Assembly: GCA_016200265.1 (NCBI GenBank)
Contig: JACQFE010000007.1
Span: forward strand, 1-45,562
DNA from: Planctomycetota bacterium
GTDB lineage: Bacteria; Planctomycetota; Phycisphaerae; UBA1845
Direction: 5' to 3'
Length of the DNA stretch: 45,562 nt
Position 1 is the first letter of the stretch; every line of letters starts with the position of its first letter. The notes under the pieces were generated by a model. It saw only the letters and a program-made list of their open reading frames with translations. It searched no databases and had not been told where the DNA came from. The translations under genes were made by a program, and so were the position numbers. Below are positions 34,217 to 43,516 of this stretch, in pieces.

Positions 34217-35191
34217 ATGGAAAAGAAATGGCGCATCCTGTTGGTGGAGAAATACGACGACGCCGTAGTCGCACGGCTTTGCGAAGTCGGCGAAGTCGTT
34301 GAGATGACTTCCTCAGACGAGGCAGGGCTGATCAATGCCATCAGCGATTTCGACGCCCTGCTTGTGCGAACCTACACACAGGTTTCGAGGAAGGTGATCG
34401 AAGCGGGGAAGCGACTCAAGGTCATCGGGCGCGGCGGTGTCGGACTGGAAAACATCGATGTTGAAGCGGCACAGGAGCGAAATATCCAGGTCGTTTATAC
34501 ACCGGCCGCATCGACCGAAGCGGTCGCCGATCTGGCGATCGGCATGATCATCGACATCGTTCGCGGGATCACGCGGGGCGACTCGTTAGTGCGAACAGGC
34601 CGCTTCGGTGAAGGGCGCGCCGGCAAGCCGGCCTGTGAACTTTCAGAATTGACGCTCGGCATAGTGGGCTTGGGGCGTATCGGGCGAGCCATCGCACGTC
34701 GGGCACGACATGGATTCGGCATGACGATCATCTTTCACGATATCGTCATGCCGGGTTGGTTGGATTTTTCGGCACAGGCGGTCAGCGCGGACGAATTGTA
34801 TTCCCGATCCGATGTAGTCAGCCTGAACGTGCCGCTGACGCCCTTAACGCGCGGCATGATCAACGCGAAGACATTAGGCATGTTCAAACCGAGCGCCTAC
34901 CTGGTGAATACTTCACGCGGCGGCGTGGTGGATCCCGAGGCGTTGGCGAAATCGCTCCACTCTGGGCAAATCGCCGGAGTTGCCTTGGACGTTTTTGATC
35001 CGGAACCGTTGCCCGCCGGCCATCCTTTACTTACCGCGCCAAACACAATATTCACTCCACACATCGGGAGCCGCACACGGCGGAGCCAGTCGGCGATGAA
35101 CGATGTCGTCGGGGACGTCATTCGCGTCCTGCAAGGCAAGCCGCCTCATTTCCCGGCATGGGAGGAATTGCCAACAAGCGATTCGCAATGA
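34217..35191 (+). CDS. D-isomer specific 2-hydroxyacid dehydrogenase
   Basis: A 324-residue NAD-dependent dehydrogenase. The substrate-site loop is VIGRGGVGLENID, the Rossmann motif is LGIVGLGRIGRAIARR, and the catalytic triad is Arg in LVNTSRGGVVD, Glu in DVFDPEPLP and His in FTPHIGSRT. It is closest in style to phosphoglycerate dehydrogenase catalytic domains, but lacks the ACT domain, and no serine genes are adjacent, so the substrate (3-phosphoglycerate, glyoxylate or other 2-oxoacid) is open. The gap after it, to 35450, holds nothing recognisable. Confidence 0.9.
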   Translation: MEKKWRILLVEKYDDAVVARLCEVGEVVEMTSSDEAGLINAISDFDALLVRTYTQVSRKVIEAGKRLKVIGRGGVGLENIDVEAAQERNIQVVYTPAASTEAVADLAIGMIIDIVRGITRGDSLVRTGRFGEGRAGKPACELSELTLGIVGLGRIGRAIARRARHGFGMTIIFHDIVMPGWLDFSAQAVSADELYSRSDVVSLNVPLTPLTRGMINAKTLGMFKPSAYLVNTSRGGVVDPEALAKSLHSGQIAGVALDVFDPEPLPAGHPLLTAPNTIFTPHIGSRTRRSQSAMNDVVGDVIRVLQGKPPHFPAWEELPTSDSQ

Positions 35192-35450
35192 GAGACCCTA
35201 CCGCAATTGATATTACGAAGATTCATTTTTTTGCGAATGCGCGCCGAAATACGGCACCGGCGGCTTGGACCGACGAGGTGAACGGGTAGCCGCGAGTTGA
35301 TCGTCTCGAAAATTTCCCTGGCGCTCAAGAAACTCGCCGGTTACACACCGCCATTTACGCCAGTCGCCGCCGTCGGATACACTGCAAATCCGTTGACCAT
35401 CGGCGATGAGGCCGTTTTGACCCGCTTGAATGAGGGAGCGTCCGACTGCA

Positions 35451-36188
35451 ATGATTCGAATGCAATCACGTGAGAAATTCGCGTTGAGAGGTTTTTCGTG
35501 GTCCCAGCGCGCGAGCATGGGCGTTATCGTCGCGATCGCGCTAGTCGGCATCCCTAACCTGTGTGCACAACCGGGTGCGGCCCAAGAAACGCCGCCATCA
35601 GCGAAATCCAAGGAAACGCCACTCTCGCAACCCTCTGAAAAGCCCGTCGGCGGCGGCACGACTCGTGAATCGCTTGATTCGGGCGCCAACGAGCCGGCTC
35701 CTCCGGAGGGCGTGGATGGAACAAAGATCAAGCTGGTTGCGTTCGAGGAAATGCATCCCAACGGCAAGGTCAAGTCGCGCGCGGAAGGGTATCACGGTCC
35801 CGCCGGAAAGTTGATTAAGCACGGTCGCTACCAGGAATGGAATGAAGCGGGACAATTGATCCTCGATACGCATTACATGCACGATATCCAGCACGGAATG
35901 AGAAAGGTCTGGTACCCAAGCGGGCAACTCCAGTCCGAGGTAAACTACATCAATGGGAAAGAAGACGGCACTTACACCAAGTACTTCCCCGATGGAAAGA
36001 CTATGAGCGTCTGGCACATGAAGCTCGGCGCCTGGGACGGAATGTACACCGATTACCATCGAACCGGCCAGAAGAAAATTGAAGTGGAATTCGTCAACGG
36101 CTTGCGCCAAGGCCCGCAATCGCAATGGGACGAAAACGGCGTGCTCATCCAAAAAAGCGACTACACCGACGGCGTGGAACAACCGTAA
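35451..36188 (+). CDS. Secreted MORN_2 (YwqK-like) repeat protein
   Basis: A 245-residue protein. The ATG at 35451 is preferred because GAGGGAG lies 12 nt upstream; ATG 35430 is an alternative. Hydrophobic MGVIVAIALVGIPNLCAQ near residue 24 is a signal peptide, followed by a Pro/Ser/Thr/Glu-rich linker and then about five MORN_2 units: EMHPNGKVKSRAEGY, YQEWNEAGQLILDTHY, KVWYPSGQLQSEVNYING, KYFPDGKTMSVWHM and DYHRTGQKKIEVEFVNG. Such repeats give beta-hairpin surfaces. YwqK-type proteins are named as antitoxins in Bacillus, but export here argues against that role. Confidence 0.82.
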   Translation: MIRMQSREKFALRGFSWSQRASMGVIVAIALVGIPNLCAQPGAAQETPPSAKSKETPLSQPSEKPVGGGTTRESLDSGANEPAPPEGVDGTKIKLVAFEEMHPNGKVKSRAEGYHGPAGKLIKHGRYQEWNEAGQLILDTHYMHDIQHGMRKVWYPSGQLQSEVNYINGKEDGTYTKYFPDGKTMSVWHMKLGAWDGMYTDYHRTGQKKIEVEFVNGLRQGPQSQWDENGVLIQKSDYTDGVEQP

Positions 36189-36259
36189 GGCAACAAACAC
36201 GTGAGTCGGAATCAAAGTTGGGACTGGCTTTCCAGTCAGTAAGGTGAACCTCGCAAACG

Positions 36260-37252
36260 TCACAGCTTCCAAAACGACAGCACTCGATCCACTTCCGCCT
36301 TGCTGCCGATGATCAGAGGCGTGCGCTCGTGCAATTTCGTCGGTACCTTGTCGAGAATGCGTTTGTTGCCGTCGGTGGCCGCACCGCCCGCCTGCTCGGC
36401 GATGAAGGCCAATGGGCTCGCTTCATAGAGCAATCGCAGTTTACCGTGCGGAGCCTTTTTCGTGGGCGGATAAAGAAACACACCGCCGTGTAGAAGCGTG
36501 CGATGGAAATCCGCCACAAGCGAGCCGATGTATCGAAGTCCGTAGTCACCGGCCTCATCCGTTTTCACCCAGTCGAGATAATTCTGAATGCCCTTGGGGA
36601 ACTGCATGCGATAGGCCTCATTGATGCTGTACGTCTTGCCCGACTTGGGCATGACTACATTCTCTCGCTGCAGGCGAAACGCCCCGATCGACGGATCAAG
36701 TGTGAACATGTGTACGCCGCTGCCGGCCGTATACGCCATGACCGTGCTGCTGCTGTAGATGACGTATCCGGCGGCGATTTGCCTCGCGCCGGGCTGAAGA
36801 ATGTGATCGAGGCTGCGCCCGGAAGCGATGCCGTCACGACATTGCAGGATCGAGAAGATCGTTCCGATGGAGACGTTCACGTCGATGTTGCTCGATCCGT
36901 CGAGCGGATCGAACAGCACGATGTACTTCGCCTTCGCACTGGGTTCTTTCAGGATGCGTGGCTCGTCGTCTTCTTCGGAGACCATGATGCCCACGTTCTC
37001 GCGGTAGCCGAGGCACGTCGCGATCGTTTCGTTTGCCAGCGTGTCCAGTTTTTGCACGATTTCGCCTTGCACGTTGGTCATCCCGGTTTCGCCGAGAATA
37101 TCATTGAGCCCGGCCCGGCGTACCTGGGCGGATATGATTCGCGTCGCCAGCGTGATGCCCGAAAGCAGCCAACTGAATTCACCGGTGGCCGTCGGGTGCT
37201 CATGCTGACACTGAATGATGTGGTCTTCGATCGTAGTGAGTTGACCTTGCAT
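36260..37252 (-). CDS. fbp: Fructose-1,6-bisphosphatase, class I
   Basis: A 330-residue gluconeogenic phosphatase converting fructose 1,6-bisphosphate to fructose 6-phosphate. The start at 37252 (MQGQLTTIEDHI) is supported by AGGAGG six bases upstream; a longer frame to 37306 overlaps the upstream gene. Metal and substrate motifs are present: VSEEDDEP, FDPLDGSSNIDVNVSIGTIF, and the C-terminal YEASPLAFIAEQAGGAATDG. Length is typical. It is the last gene of the minus-strand cluster, 22 bp after the aminotransferase. Confidence 0.97.
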   Translation of the reverse strand: MQGQLTTIEDHIIQCQHEHPTATGEFSWLLSGITLATRIISAQVRRAGLNDILGETGMTNVQGEIVQKLDTLANETIATCLGYRENVGIMVSEEDDEPRILKEPSAKAKYIVLFDPLDGSSNIDVNVSIGTIFSILQCRDGIASGRSLDHILQPGARQIAAGYVIYSSSTVMAYTAGSGVHMFTLDPSIGAFRLQRENVVMPKSGKTYSINEAYRMQFPKGIQNYLDWVKTDEAGDYGLRYIGSLVADFHRTLLHGGVFLYPPTKKAPHGKLRLLYEASPLAFIAEQAGGAATDGNKRILDKVPTKLHERTPLIIGSKAEVDRVLSFWKL

Positions 37253-37274
37253 GACGAGCCTCCTCTTGGGTGAC

Positions 37275-38117
37275 TTATGCTCGTGATCGCCGACGAAATT
37301 CCGCAAAGAGCGAACCCGTGATTTTCCCGACCGAACCGACTCCTACAGGCATGCCGTCGATTTCCACAATGCCGAGCACTTCCGTCAGCGTGCTGCACAG
37401 GAACACTTCGTCCGCCTTCCGCAAGGCGTCAACATGAATCGGCGCTTCGATTGTCGGAACGCCGATCCCTTCCGCACATTCCAGCAAAAATCCCTGCGTC
37501 ACTCCATGCAGGACCGATCCATCCCGCGGCGGCAACAGCAACGATCTTTCGCACACCGCAAACACATTGGCCGACGTGCATTCGCGGATAAAACCGTCCG
37601 CGGTCAAAAAAATGGCGTCATCGAGTCCCTGGGCGACGGCATTGTTTTTCGCCAGAACATTCGGCAGCAACGTGATCGCCTTAATGTAGCAATTGGCCCA
37701 GCGATTGTCGATTGTGGTCATGACCTTAAGCCCGCGCCGGCGCACCTCTTCGGAAACCTGTGGCAGCGGCTTGAACGTCATTACCACGGTTGGAACCAAA
37801 CCGTTGGCAATCACGTGCGAACGAGGTGCGATGCCGCGCGTGATTTGAATATAAACCACGGCATCAGAAAGCTCGCTTCGCCGCAGTCCTTCCCGGACAA
37901 TTTCGTCGAGAGGGCGAGCGTCGAAACCGCGGATGCCGATCGCGCCGGCACTCGAGCGCAATCGTGCAAGATGTCGGTCGGATAAGAACGGCCGACCGGC
38001 ATAGACGACAAGCACTTCGTAAATGCCGTCGCCGAATTGGAAGCCGCGATCCTCAATCGAAACGCGGGCCTCCGCGATCGGCAGGAAATTCCCATTCAAA
38101 TAGGCCAGTTCCGCCAT
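37275..38117 (-). CDS. dat: Class IV aminotransferase, probable D-amino acid transaminase
   Basis: A 280-residue PLP enzyme. K146 in ANCYIKAITLLPNVLAK is the Schiff-base lysine in the context typical of D-alanine aminotransferase (IKSLNLLPNVL), and DRGFQFGDGIYEV is the conserved N-terminal substrate-side motif. Branched-chain aminotransferase or aminodeoxychorismate lyase are alternatives in the same fold, but length and the LLPNVL motif favour D-amino acid transamination, which supplies D-Glu or D-Ala. It sits 7 bp after the rhomboid gene, so it is in the same operon. Confidence 0.88.
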   Translation of the reverse strand: MAELAYLNGNFLPIAEARVSIEDRGFQFGDGIYEVLVVYAGRPFLSDRHLARLRSSAGAIGIRGFDARPLDEIVREGLRRSELSDAVVYIQITRGIAPRSHVIANGLVPTVVMTFKPLPQVSEEVRRRGLKVMTTIDNRWANCYIKAITLLPNVLAKNNAVAQGLDDAIFLTADGFIRECTSANVFAVCERSLLLPPRDGSVLHGVTQGFLLECAEGIGVPTIEAPIHVDALRKADEVFLCSTLTEVLGIVEIDGMPVGVGSVGKITGSLFAEFRRRSRA

Positions 38118-38124
38118 TCAAGTC

Positions 38125-39348
38125 TCAGCCGTTCATTATATCCGGCGCCGGCCGCCCCAAGGCCGCACGCACGTCCTTCAACCATTGCAAACATTGCCCG
38201 CGACGACCTTGATCGCGTAGAGAAACCATCGACTGCGTCAGGTGCTTGTCGGCAGCTTCAAACTGACGCAGATCACGGGCATAAATGATGCCCAGGAGCA
38301 GCCGCACATTCCCGGCCTCATCCGAATCGCGATAACACTCCAGAAATCGTTCGAACGCGAACGCCGCCTGTTCGAAATGCGATTGTCGATAGAGTTCACG
38401 AGCGATCTGCAGTTGTTCTCGCTCGGACATGCACTGCGTCGGCGCGAGGGCGACAAGCTTCTGATAGATATCCGCCCCTACCGCCAAATTGCCTGCTTCG
38501 AGCGCCGCCACAATCTTCACACGCAACTCTGCGACCTCGTTGACATAACGATCTTCCGCGGCGCGTTCCTCCGGATCCGCCACCGGCGTGCGAGCCACTT
38601 TGCCATAGGTGTATTGCTCCGGAGTCGGGCCTGCTCCGAACACATGAGCAAGACCGCCGCGTTGATGCCACCGCCGCCAGACGGCCAAAATATCGAACTG
38701 ATCGCGCGGAAGCGCACGCACCAGGAGCATGAGCAGCGTCGCAGTGAACCCAAAGAGATACCCGGCCAGATGCGCGTTGTACGCGATGTTGTCACCCTCA
38801 CCCATTCCACGTGAAATAATGTTGTCCCATAAGATGACCTTAATCACGATGATCAACATCGCGGGCAGCTCGAAGAATTGAATGAAAATGAATAACCAAA
38901 CGAGCACAGTCACGTGTGACCGCGGGAACAAGGCGAGATACGCGGTGGTCACAGCAGCAATCGCGCCGGAAGCACCAATGAGAGAATTCGGGCTAAACAG
39001 TGAATTTCCCCACCCAGCGAAAACACCCCCTGCGAGATAGAACAATAGATAGGGTCCGTGACCCATCTTGCCATTCACGCTGTTCCCGAAGACCCAGAGG
39101 AAGAGCATATTGCTGAGAAGGTGCGTCCAGCTCTCATGCATGAATTGATAGGAGAAAAACTGATAAAATTGCGGGGCGACCGACTGCAAGGCGAAAATCT
39201 GATGTTTCATGCGGGCCGCGGACTCTCCCAAGGTCCGGGGGTCGAGGGCAACGAAGACCGCAATATTGACAGCAATCAAAGTCAGGTTCATCACCGGTAC
39301 ACGGCGAGTCGCCGACTCGGTCCGAACTGGAATAGCGATCATGGGCAT
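38125..39348 (-). CDS. Rhomboid-family intramembrane serine protease
   Basis: A 407-residue protein with a six-helix rhomboid core in the first 215 residues: FYQFFSYQFMHESWTHLLSNM (the HxxxN region), catalytic serine in LIGASGAIAAV, and catalytic histidine in YNAHLAGYLFGF. After the core comes a soluble tail of about 190 residues that is helical and TPR-like (LYRQSHFEQAAFAFERFLEC, LRQFEAADKHLTQSM). Rhomboids cleave single-pass membrane substrates; the tail may select them. Located between DUF1844 (30 bp) and the aminotransferase (7 bp) in a tight cluster. Confidence 0.93.
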   Translation of the reverse strand: MPMIAIPVRTESATRRVPVMNLTLIAVNIAVFVALDPRTLGESAARMKHQIFALQSVAPQFYQFFSYQFMHESWTHLLSNMLFLWVFGNSVNGKMGHGPYLLFYLAGGVFAGWGNSLFSPNSLIGASGAIAAVTTAYLALFPRSHVTVLVWLFIFIQFFELPAMLIIVIKVILWDNIISRGMGEGDNIAYNAHLAGYLFGFTATLLMLLVRALPRDQFDILAVWRRWHQRGGLAHVFGAGPTPEQYTYGKVARTPVADPEERAAEDRYVNEVAELRVKIVAALEAGNLAVGADIYQKLVALAPTQCMSEREQLQIARELYRQSHFEQAAFAFERFLECYRDSDEAGNVRLLLGIIYARDLRQFEAADKHLTQSMVSLRDQGRRGQCLQWLKDVRAALGRPAPDIMNG

Positions 39349-39378
39349 GGGGTCGCCGCCGTGTCTCTCGGTGTCCGA

Positions 39379-39762
39379 TTATGACGCTTTTGGGGCCTGA
39401 CGAGCGCCACCCATCGCGGCCACATATTGCATGCGAAGCTCGTAAAGAACCCCCTCGAGAATTTTCTTTTCTTCCTCGGTCAGGTTTCCCGCGGTCTTCT
39501 TATCCAACACGCTGAGCAGATCAATGTAATGCTTGGCCGCCATTGGATTCGGAGGAAGTCGCTCCCCTGTCGGCGATTGATATCCGCCCAGTGCGACGGC
39601 GGCCTGCAAGGCGAGCAAATTGAGCAATTCCACGAAGTCCGCCGGTGGTTCGCCTTCGGGGGTCAGCTTTCTTTCCTCGACCGCGAGACGCTCCTTTTCC
39701 TTGGCGGCCTCCTGCTTCCAGTCGCTGTCGATGTGAATCTTGCTGGGTGATTCGTCGCTCAT
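39379..39762 (-). CDS. DUF1844 family protein
   Basis: A 127-residue soluble protein. The start at 39762 (MSDESPSKIHID) is chosen because GGAGG lies about 7 nt upstream; the frame is open to 39792. The DUF1844 core runs from PADFVELLNLLALQAAVALG through HYIDLLSVLDKKTAGNLTEEEKK to YELRMQYVAAM. Function of the family is unknown; it is widespread in Planctomycetota and Acidobacteriota. It is followed after 30 bp by the rhomboid protease gene. Confidence 0.9.
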   Translation of the reverse strand: MSDESPSKIHIDSDWKQEAAKEKERLAVEERKLTPEGEPPADFVELLNLLALQAAVALGGYQSPTGERLPPNPMAAKHYIDLLSVLDKKTAGNLTEEEKKILEGVLYELRMQYVAAMGGARQAPKAS

Positions 39763-39941
39763 TTGCAAACCTCCATCCACTACTTCCAACAATCAGTTGC
39801 GGTCACCATTTCCGGGCCGCGAGTATACACCTACTGCGACCGCACTTTCCCCATCTCGCCGCGAACGATCCGTAGTGAAGTTTTCAAAACCGCGGCCTCA
39901 ATTCCAAAGCCGCGACCATCAGAGGGAGCGGCTGGTCTTTA

Positions 39942-41498
39942 CTATACCCTGAATTCAGCTTCGGCGGGAAGTGCATCGAGAAGCCGCTGAAGTTTCTCAC
40001 GGTCATGCAGCGCAAAGAAGAATTCGCGATTCCGGGCTAATTGGTCGCAAGCCAGGCCCCTTTCAATTCGTTGAATCTCACTTGAGGCGGCCTCTCGCTG
40101 CTCCTTGTTCAGGTCAGCGAGCCGTTCCACGACCTCACGAATTCGGCGAAACGCCTCGCGCCTCGCCATGTGATTTTTGCGATCCATGGACGCTAGCATG
40201 ACCGAATCACAAAGGGCCTCCGAGCGTTGGGCATCGAGTCGAAGCACTTGAGGATCGTGATTCCGGACTAGCGATCGGCCCGAATTCCAGCGGGCATCCC
40301 TGACCTTCCGGCGTGCCGCCGCAAGATCGCTTTGTGTGGAGCCGGATTCAGGCAGATCAAGCCGCAACGTTGCCGAAACGCAGGCCATCTCCGGCGGGAG
40401 GAGTTCAAAATAGTTCTCGATGATGCGGTCGGTGATACGATCATATTTCGCCCCGCCGATTCCATGAATGAAAAGGTCCGCAAGAAAAAGCCGCGCGAAG
40501 ATGGTCAGCGTAAGGGCCCTTGGCCGAATCCGCCACGGAGTCCAGGAAGAAACTGTCTCCGCGACACTCGACAACGATTGAAGTTCTTTCCTGCCGACGC
40601 GGGCGATGACGTTTTTTCCAGCGAGGATCGTGATCGAGTCGCTGTCGGATTTGATATACACGCGATGCCGCTGGTCCGCATTGCGATAGGCCCACGCCGC
40701 CACCTCGACTGCATCGCCAGTCACCGCCAGATCAGCGATTGGCCTCTGCTCGCCGCGCACACGAAACTCACGTCGATACCAGCGCAGCGCCTCGTTGTAT
40801 GCGGCCGCAAACCGGTCCGCGTTGATCAACATCTCCGCGAGCAGTGGTTGCCAGGGCAGTGCATGGCAGAATGCATCTTCAATCGCGACTCCCAGACTTC
40901 GTTCGCAGGCCTCCCGCGATCCCACGATTTGTTCAGCCCAGCATGTTGCATTCGTCCGCTCTCGCAGTGCTGTGCAAAACGTCGGAATCAAGGATCGACC
41001 AAATCGTGGGCCCATCGCTTTCAGGGCGACGCTTTCAAATTGCCCGATGGAGGATGGTGCGACTGGATCGATCAGCTCATACGCCTGGCCAGACGAGGCG
41101 GCGGCCAACGCAATCGAACGCACTTCGACTTCTGAATCACGGACCGCAGGAACCTGCAACGCCAATGATCGCGGCACATCGTGATCGACGACGAGATTGA
41201 TGGCCCTTCCGCCGACCGCATTCGCCAGTCTCTTGGCCACAACATGCTTCGCCCACACCCCCGCATGAATGAACTCGGGCTGATGCCCAAGTACAATCGA
41301 AGGAGCCTCGTCCGACCCTGCGACCGCGATCCGAGTCAGTCGTCGCACTTCCGCAATGGATGAATCGAGCAACGAATGATTGGCAGCACGCAGCAACTTC
41401 GAATTGGCTTCAACTGCGGCCGTACATGCGCGCGGCTCCGGCAATACGAGCACTTCGCCATCGCCGGCCGGCGCAGCTACTTGCGAAAAATCGAGCAT
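39942..41498 (-). CDS. BshC-like conserved protein
   Basis: A 518-residue soluble protein. Its N-terminal part has IVLGHQPEFIHAGVWAKHV and then NLVVDHDVP, an arrangement reminiscent of the GHQ/TGQQ and DHD segments of BshC (bacillithiol cysteine-adding enzyme). A second conserved block is LTLTIFARLFLADLFIHGIG followed by GAKYDRITDRII. The C-terminal 130 residues are charged and coiled-coil-like. I infer a distant BshC relative, but no bshA or bshB is here, and the neighbour is a GT2 glycosyltransferase, so the substrate may differ. Its start overlaps the end of the glycosyltransferase gene by 22 bases. Confidence 0.65.
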   Translation of the reverse strand: MLDFSQVAAPAGDGEVLVLPEPRACTAAVEANSKLLRAANHSLLDSSIAEVRRLTRIAVAGSDEAPSIVLGHQPEFIHAGVWAKHVVAKRLANAVGGRAINLVVDHDVPRSLALQVPAVRDSEVEVRSIALAAASSGQAYELIDPVAPSSIGQFESVALKAMGPRFGRSLIPTFCTALRERTNATCWAEQIVGSREACERSLGVAIEDAFCHALPWQPLLAEMLINADRFAAAYNEALRWYRREFRVRGEQRPIADLAVTGDAVEVAAWAYRNADQRHRVYIKSDSDSITILAGKNVIARVGRKELQSLSSVAETVSSWTPWRIRPRALTLTIFARLFLADLFIHGIGGAKYDRITDRIIENYFELLPPEMACVSATLRLDLPESGSTQSDLAAARRKVRDARWNSGRSLVRNHDPQVLRLDAQRSEALCDSVMLASMDRKNHMARREAFRRIREVVERLADLNKEQREAASSEIQRIERGLACDQLARNREFFFALHDREKLQRLLDALPAEAEFRV

Positions 41499-42238
41499 GC
41501 GGGGAAATAACAGGTTTGCAGAGTTTGCGGGCGATCGGGCAAAACGCCGCGGCCCAGTTCACTTTCGAGCACGGCCAGATAGTGAGCGAGTCGAATTTGC
41601 GGGTCATCGAGTTGGCCGCCAAAATGCCGATTCGGATCATTATAGATCAATGGCACATCGAGTTCGCGAATGCGAAGCTCGGCTCGCGCGGCCTGAACCC
41701 AAAACTGCATGGGCATCGCGTATCCGGGCACAGTGATGCTGATATGATCGAGTGCCGCCACGCGATAGGCCTTGAATCCGCAGAAGGCGTCCGTCAACGG
41801 CAACCCGAGTCGCCCATTGAGCATCGCGGTGATTGTGCGATTGATCTCCACGCGATCGCGGGGTGCTGACTGGGCATCCTCAAACCCATCTGGATATCGA
41901 GTGCCGCTGATGATGTCCGCATCGTCCTTCGCGGCGGCACGAAGAAATCGCGGAATGTGTGCCGGCTCATGCTGCCCGTCGCAGTCCATGGTGATGAGCC
42001 AGTCGAACTCATTCCGCCGGGCGTAACAAAACGCATCGGAAATGCTTTTCCCGTAACCGCGATTTTCGGGATGGGTGATGACATGGACATTTCTCGCTTC
42101 CGCCAGAAGTTCCGGCGTCCGATCCGTGGAGCCGTCATCGATGAATAAGACCGGCATTCCGCATCGCCGGACGCGGTGCAATACCGCCGCAAGATGGCGT
42201 TCTTCGTTGAAAACCGGGATGGCAAGGAGGGATTTCAT
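41477..42238 (-). CDS. Family 2 glycosyltransferase (DPM-like)
   Basis: A 253-residue GT-A fold enzyme. The start at 42238 (MKSLLAIPVFNEERHLAAVL) follows GGAGA by five bases; an upstream Met adds 12 odd residues. Motifs: PVFNEE, FIDDGSTDRTPELL, ENRGYGKSISDAF, and the metal-binding DxD in TMDCDGQHEP. DAFCGFKAYR is typical of dolichol-phosphate-mannose-synthase-like and polyprenyl glycosyltransferases. No C-terminal membrane helix is visible. It is the first gene of the six-gene minus-strand cluster ending with fbp. Confidence 0.9.
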   Translation of the reverse strand: MKSLLAIPVFNEERHLAAVLHRVRRCGMPVLFIDDGSTDRTPELLAEARNVHVITHPENRGYGKSISDAFCYARRNEFDWLITMDCDGQHEPAHIPRFLRAAAKDDADIISGTRYPDGFEDAQSAPRDRVEINRTITAMLNGRLGLPLTDAFCGFKAYRVAALDHISITVPGYAMPMQFWVQAARAELRIRELDVPLIYNDPNRHFGGQLDDPQIRLAHYLAVLESELGRGVLPDRPQTLQTCYFPACSIFRK

Positions 42239-42390
42239 AAAAGTCTCCGGCGTCGGCCTGCCGATCGTGGACACAGGGCGTTTCGTTGCTTATCGTAGCC
42301 CCGGCTTGCAAGGTGGGTCAACCATGTGGGAAAAACAGCGCAAATGCCGGTCTCTCCAAAGCAGCGCGGGGGCGCCTGGAATTCGACGCC

Positions 42391-42470
42391 GTCATGCTGA
42401 GCGCAGCGAAGCATCTCCCGGTCTAACAACGCATTGCCTGCCGAAGATTCTTCGCTTCGCTCAGAATGAC
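42391..42470. repeat. Dispersed GTCATGCTGAGCG...CGCTCAGAATGAC palindromic repeat
   Basis: Inverted arms GTCATGCTGAGCGCAGCGAA (from 42391) and TTCGCTTCGCTCAGAATGAC (42451-42470) around a 40-base middle. This is a repeat type seen widely in bacterial genomes; its translation, with RHAERSEASPG and ILRFAQND, is a common artefact. It sits directly before the TPR lipoprotein start and may have displaced the original 5' end or promoter of that gene. Confidence 0.85.
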
Positions 42471-42479
42471 GGCAAGTCC

Positions 42480-43478
42480 GTGCCGCTACTCATCATGATT
42501 TTCATGGCCCAAGCCGCCGGCTGTGCGCCGGTGCAGAAATTCGAAGCTAAGCGCGAGGTCCGTCATGGCAACGCCCTGCTCGCCAAGGATGACCTCGAAT
42601 CGGCCCTTGCCGCATTTCAGGAGGCCGCCCGCCTCGACCCCAAACTCGCCGTTCCCCATTCCAAGATGGGCACCATCTATCGCCGCAAGGGCGAGTACGA
42701 CCAGGCCATCCACAGCTACACAGAGGCCGTTCGTCGCGATCCGTATTCATTCGACGACACGCTCAATCTCGGCCAGCTATATCAATTCATGAATCGTCTT
42801 CGCGAGGCGATCCAGGCGTATCTGCACGCCGTCGAACTTCGACCGCGCAATGCGGATGCTCAGCTCAATCTCGGCATCTGCTATCAGCAGGCGGGCGATT
42901 ATTCTCAAGCGGCCGAGCGATTCGAGAAGGCCATCGAAGTCAATCACGACCTTCCCAACGCCTATGTGAATCTCGGCGTCGCGCTCGATGCACAAGGAAA
43001 GTACTACGAAGCGATCCGTGCGTACAAAGATGCGCTCGAACGCGACAATCGCCAGCCGCAGGTGCTCGTGAATCTCTCGAACACCTATTTAAATCAGAAA
43101 CGCTACAAGATGGCCCGCCAGGCCCTCATCGAAGCGATTCAAATGGATTCCGGCTTCGCGCCCGCACATGAGGCGCTAGGTTTCTGCTTGTTCAAGATGC
43201 GCGACTATGGTGCCGCGGAGTCGGCCTATCGGTTAGCGCTTTCATGCGACAGTCGTCTTCCGCGCTCACAAGCTGGTCTCGGCTCGATCCACATGGTCCG
43301 GTTTCTGGAGAACAAAGACGCCGTCGAAGAGCGCGACCAGGCGCTGGAGCATTGGCATCTTTCGCTGGAATTGAACCCCGATCAACCCCGTTTACGAGAG
43401 CTGCTTGCCCAATACGCGCCCCCACAGGATGAGCGCACCGACTTCACCATCGAAGACCGCGTGGCAAGACCACGGTAG
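42480..43478 (+). CDS. TPR-repeat putative lipoprotein
   Basis: About 332 residues if started at GTG 42480, giving MPLLIMIFMAQAAGC with a lipobox-like AAGC, but the n-region then lacks the usual positive charge. The frame is open to 42075, though the extra part translates a dispersed repeat and antisense of the glycosyltransferase gene; the real start may have been damaged by the repeat at 42391-42470. The mature part is eight or so tandem TPRs (for example YDQAIHSYTEAVRRDPYSFD; YSQAAERFEKAIEVNHDLPN; YYEAIRAYKDALERDNRQPQ), a scaffold for protein contacts, probably periplasmic and lipid-anchored. Confidence 0.8.
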   Translation: MPLLIMIFMAQAAGCAPVQKFEAKREVRHGNALLAKDDLESALAAFQEAARLDPKLAVPHSKMGTIYRRKGEYDQAIHSYTEAVRRDPYSFDDTLNLGQLYQFMNRLREAIQAYLHAVELRPRNADAQLNLGICYQQAGDYSQAAERFEKAIEVNHDLPNAYVNLGVALDAQGKYYEAIRAYKDALERDNRQPQVLVNLSNTYLNQKRYKMARQALIEAIQMDSGFAPAHEALGFCLFKMRDYGAAESAYRLALSCDSRLPRSQAGLGSIHMVRFLENKDAVEERDQALEHWHLSLELNPDQPRLRELLAQYAPPQDERTDFTIEDRVARPR

Positions 43479-43516
43479 TCGAGCAAGGCGCAGCTGTAAC
43501 GCGTGATCCGAACCCT

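Noticed and set aside
35213..35773. Minus-strand open frame opposite the MORN-repeat gene
   Set aside because: It is antisense to a well-supported exported repeat protein, and its own product has no domain.
38803..38818. Third parS site (CATTCCACGTGAAATA)
   Set aside because: It matches the central TTNCACGTGAAA but not the outer bases and lies inside the rhomboid coding sequence; about three mismatches to consensus, so chance is likely.
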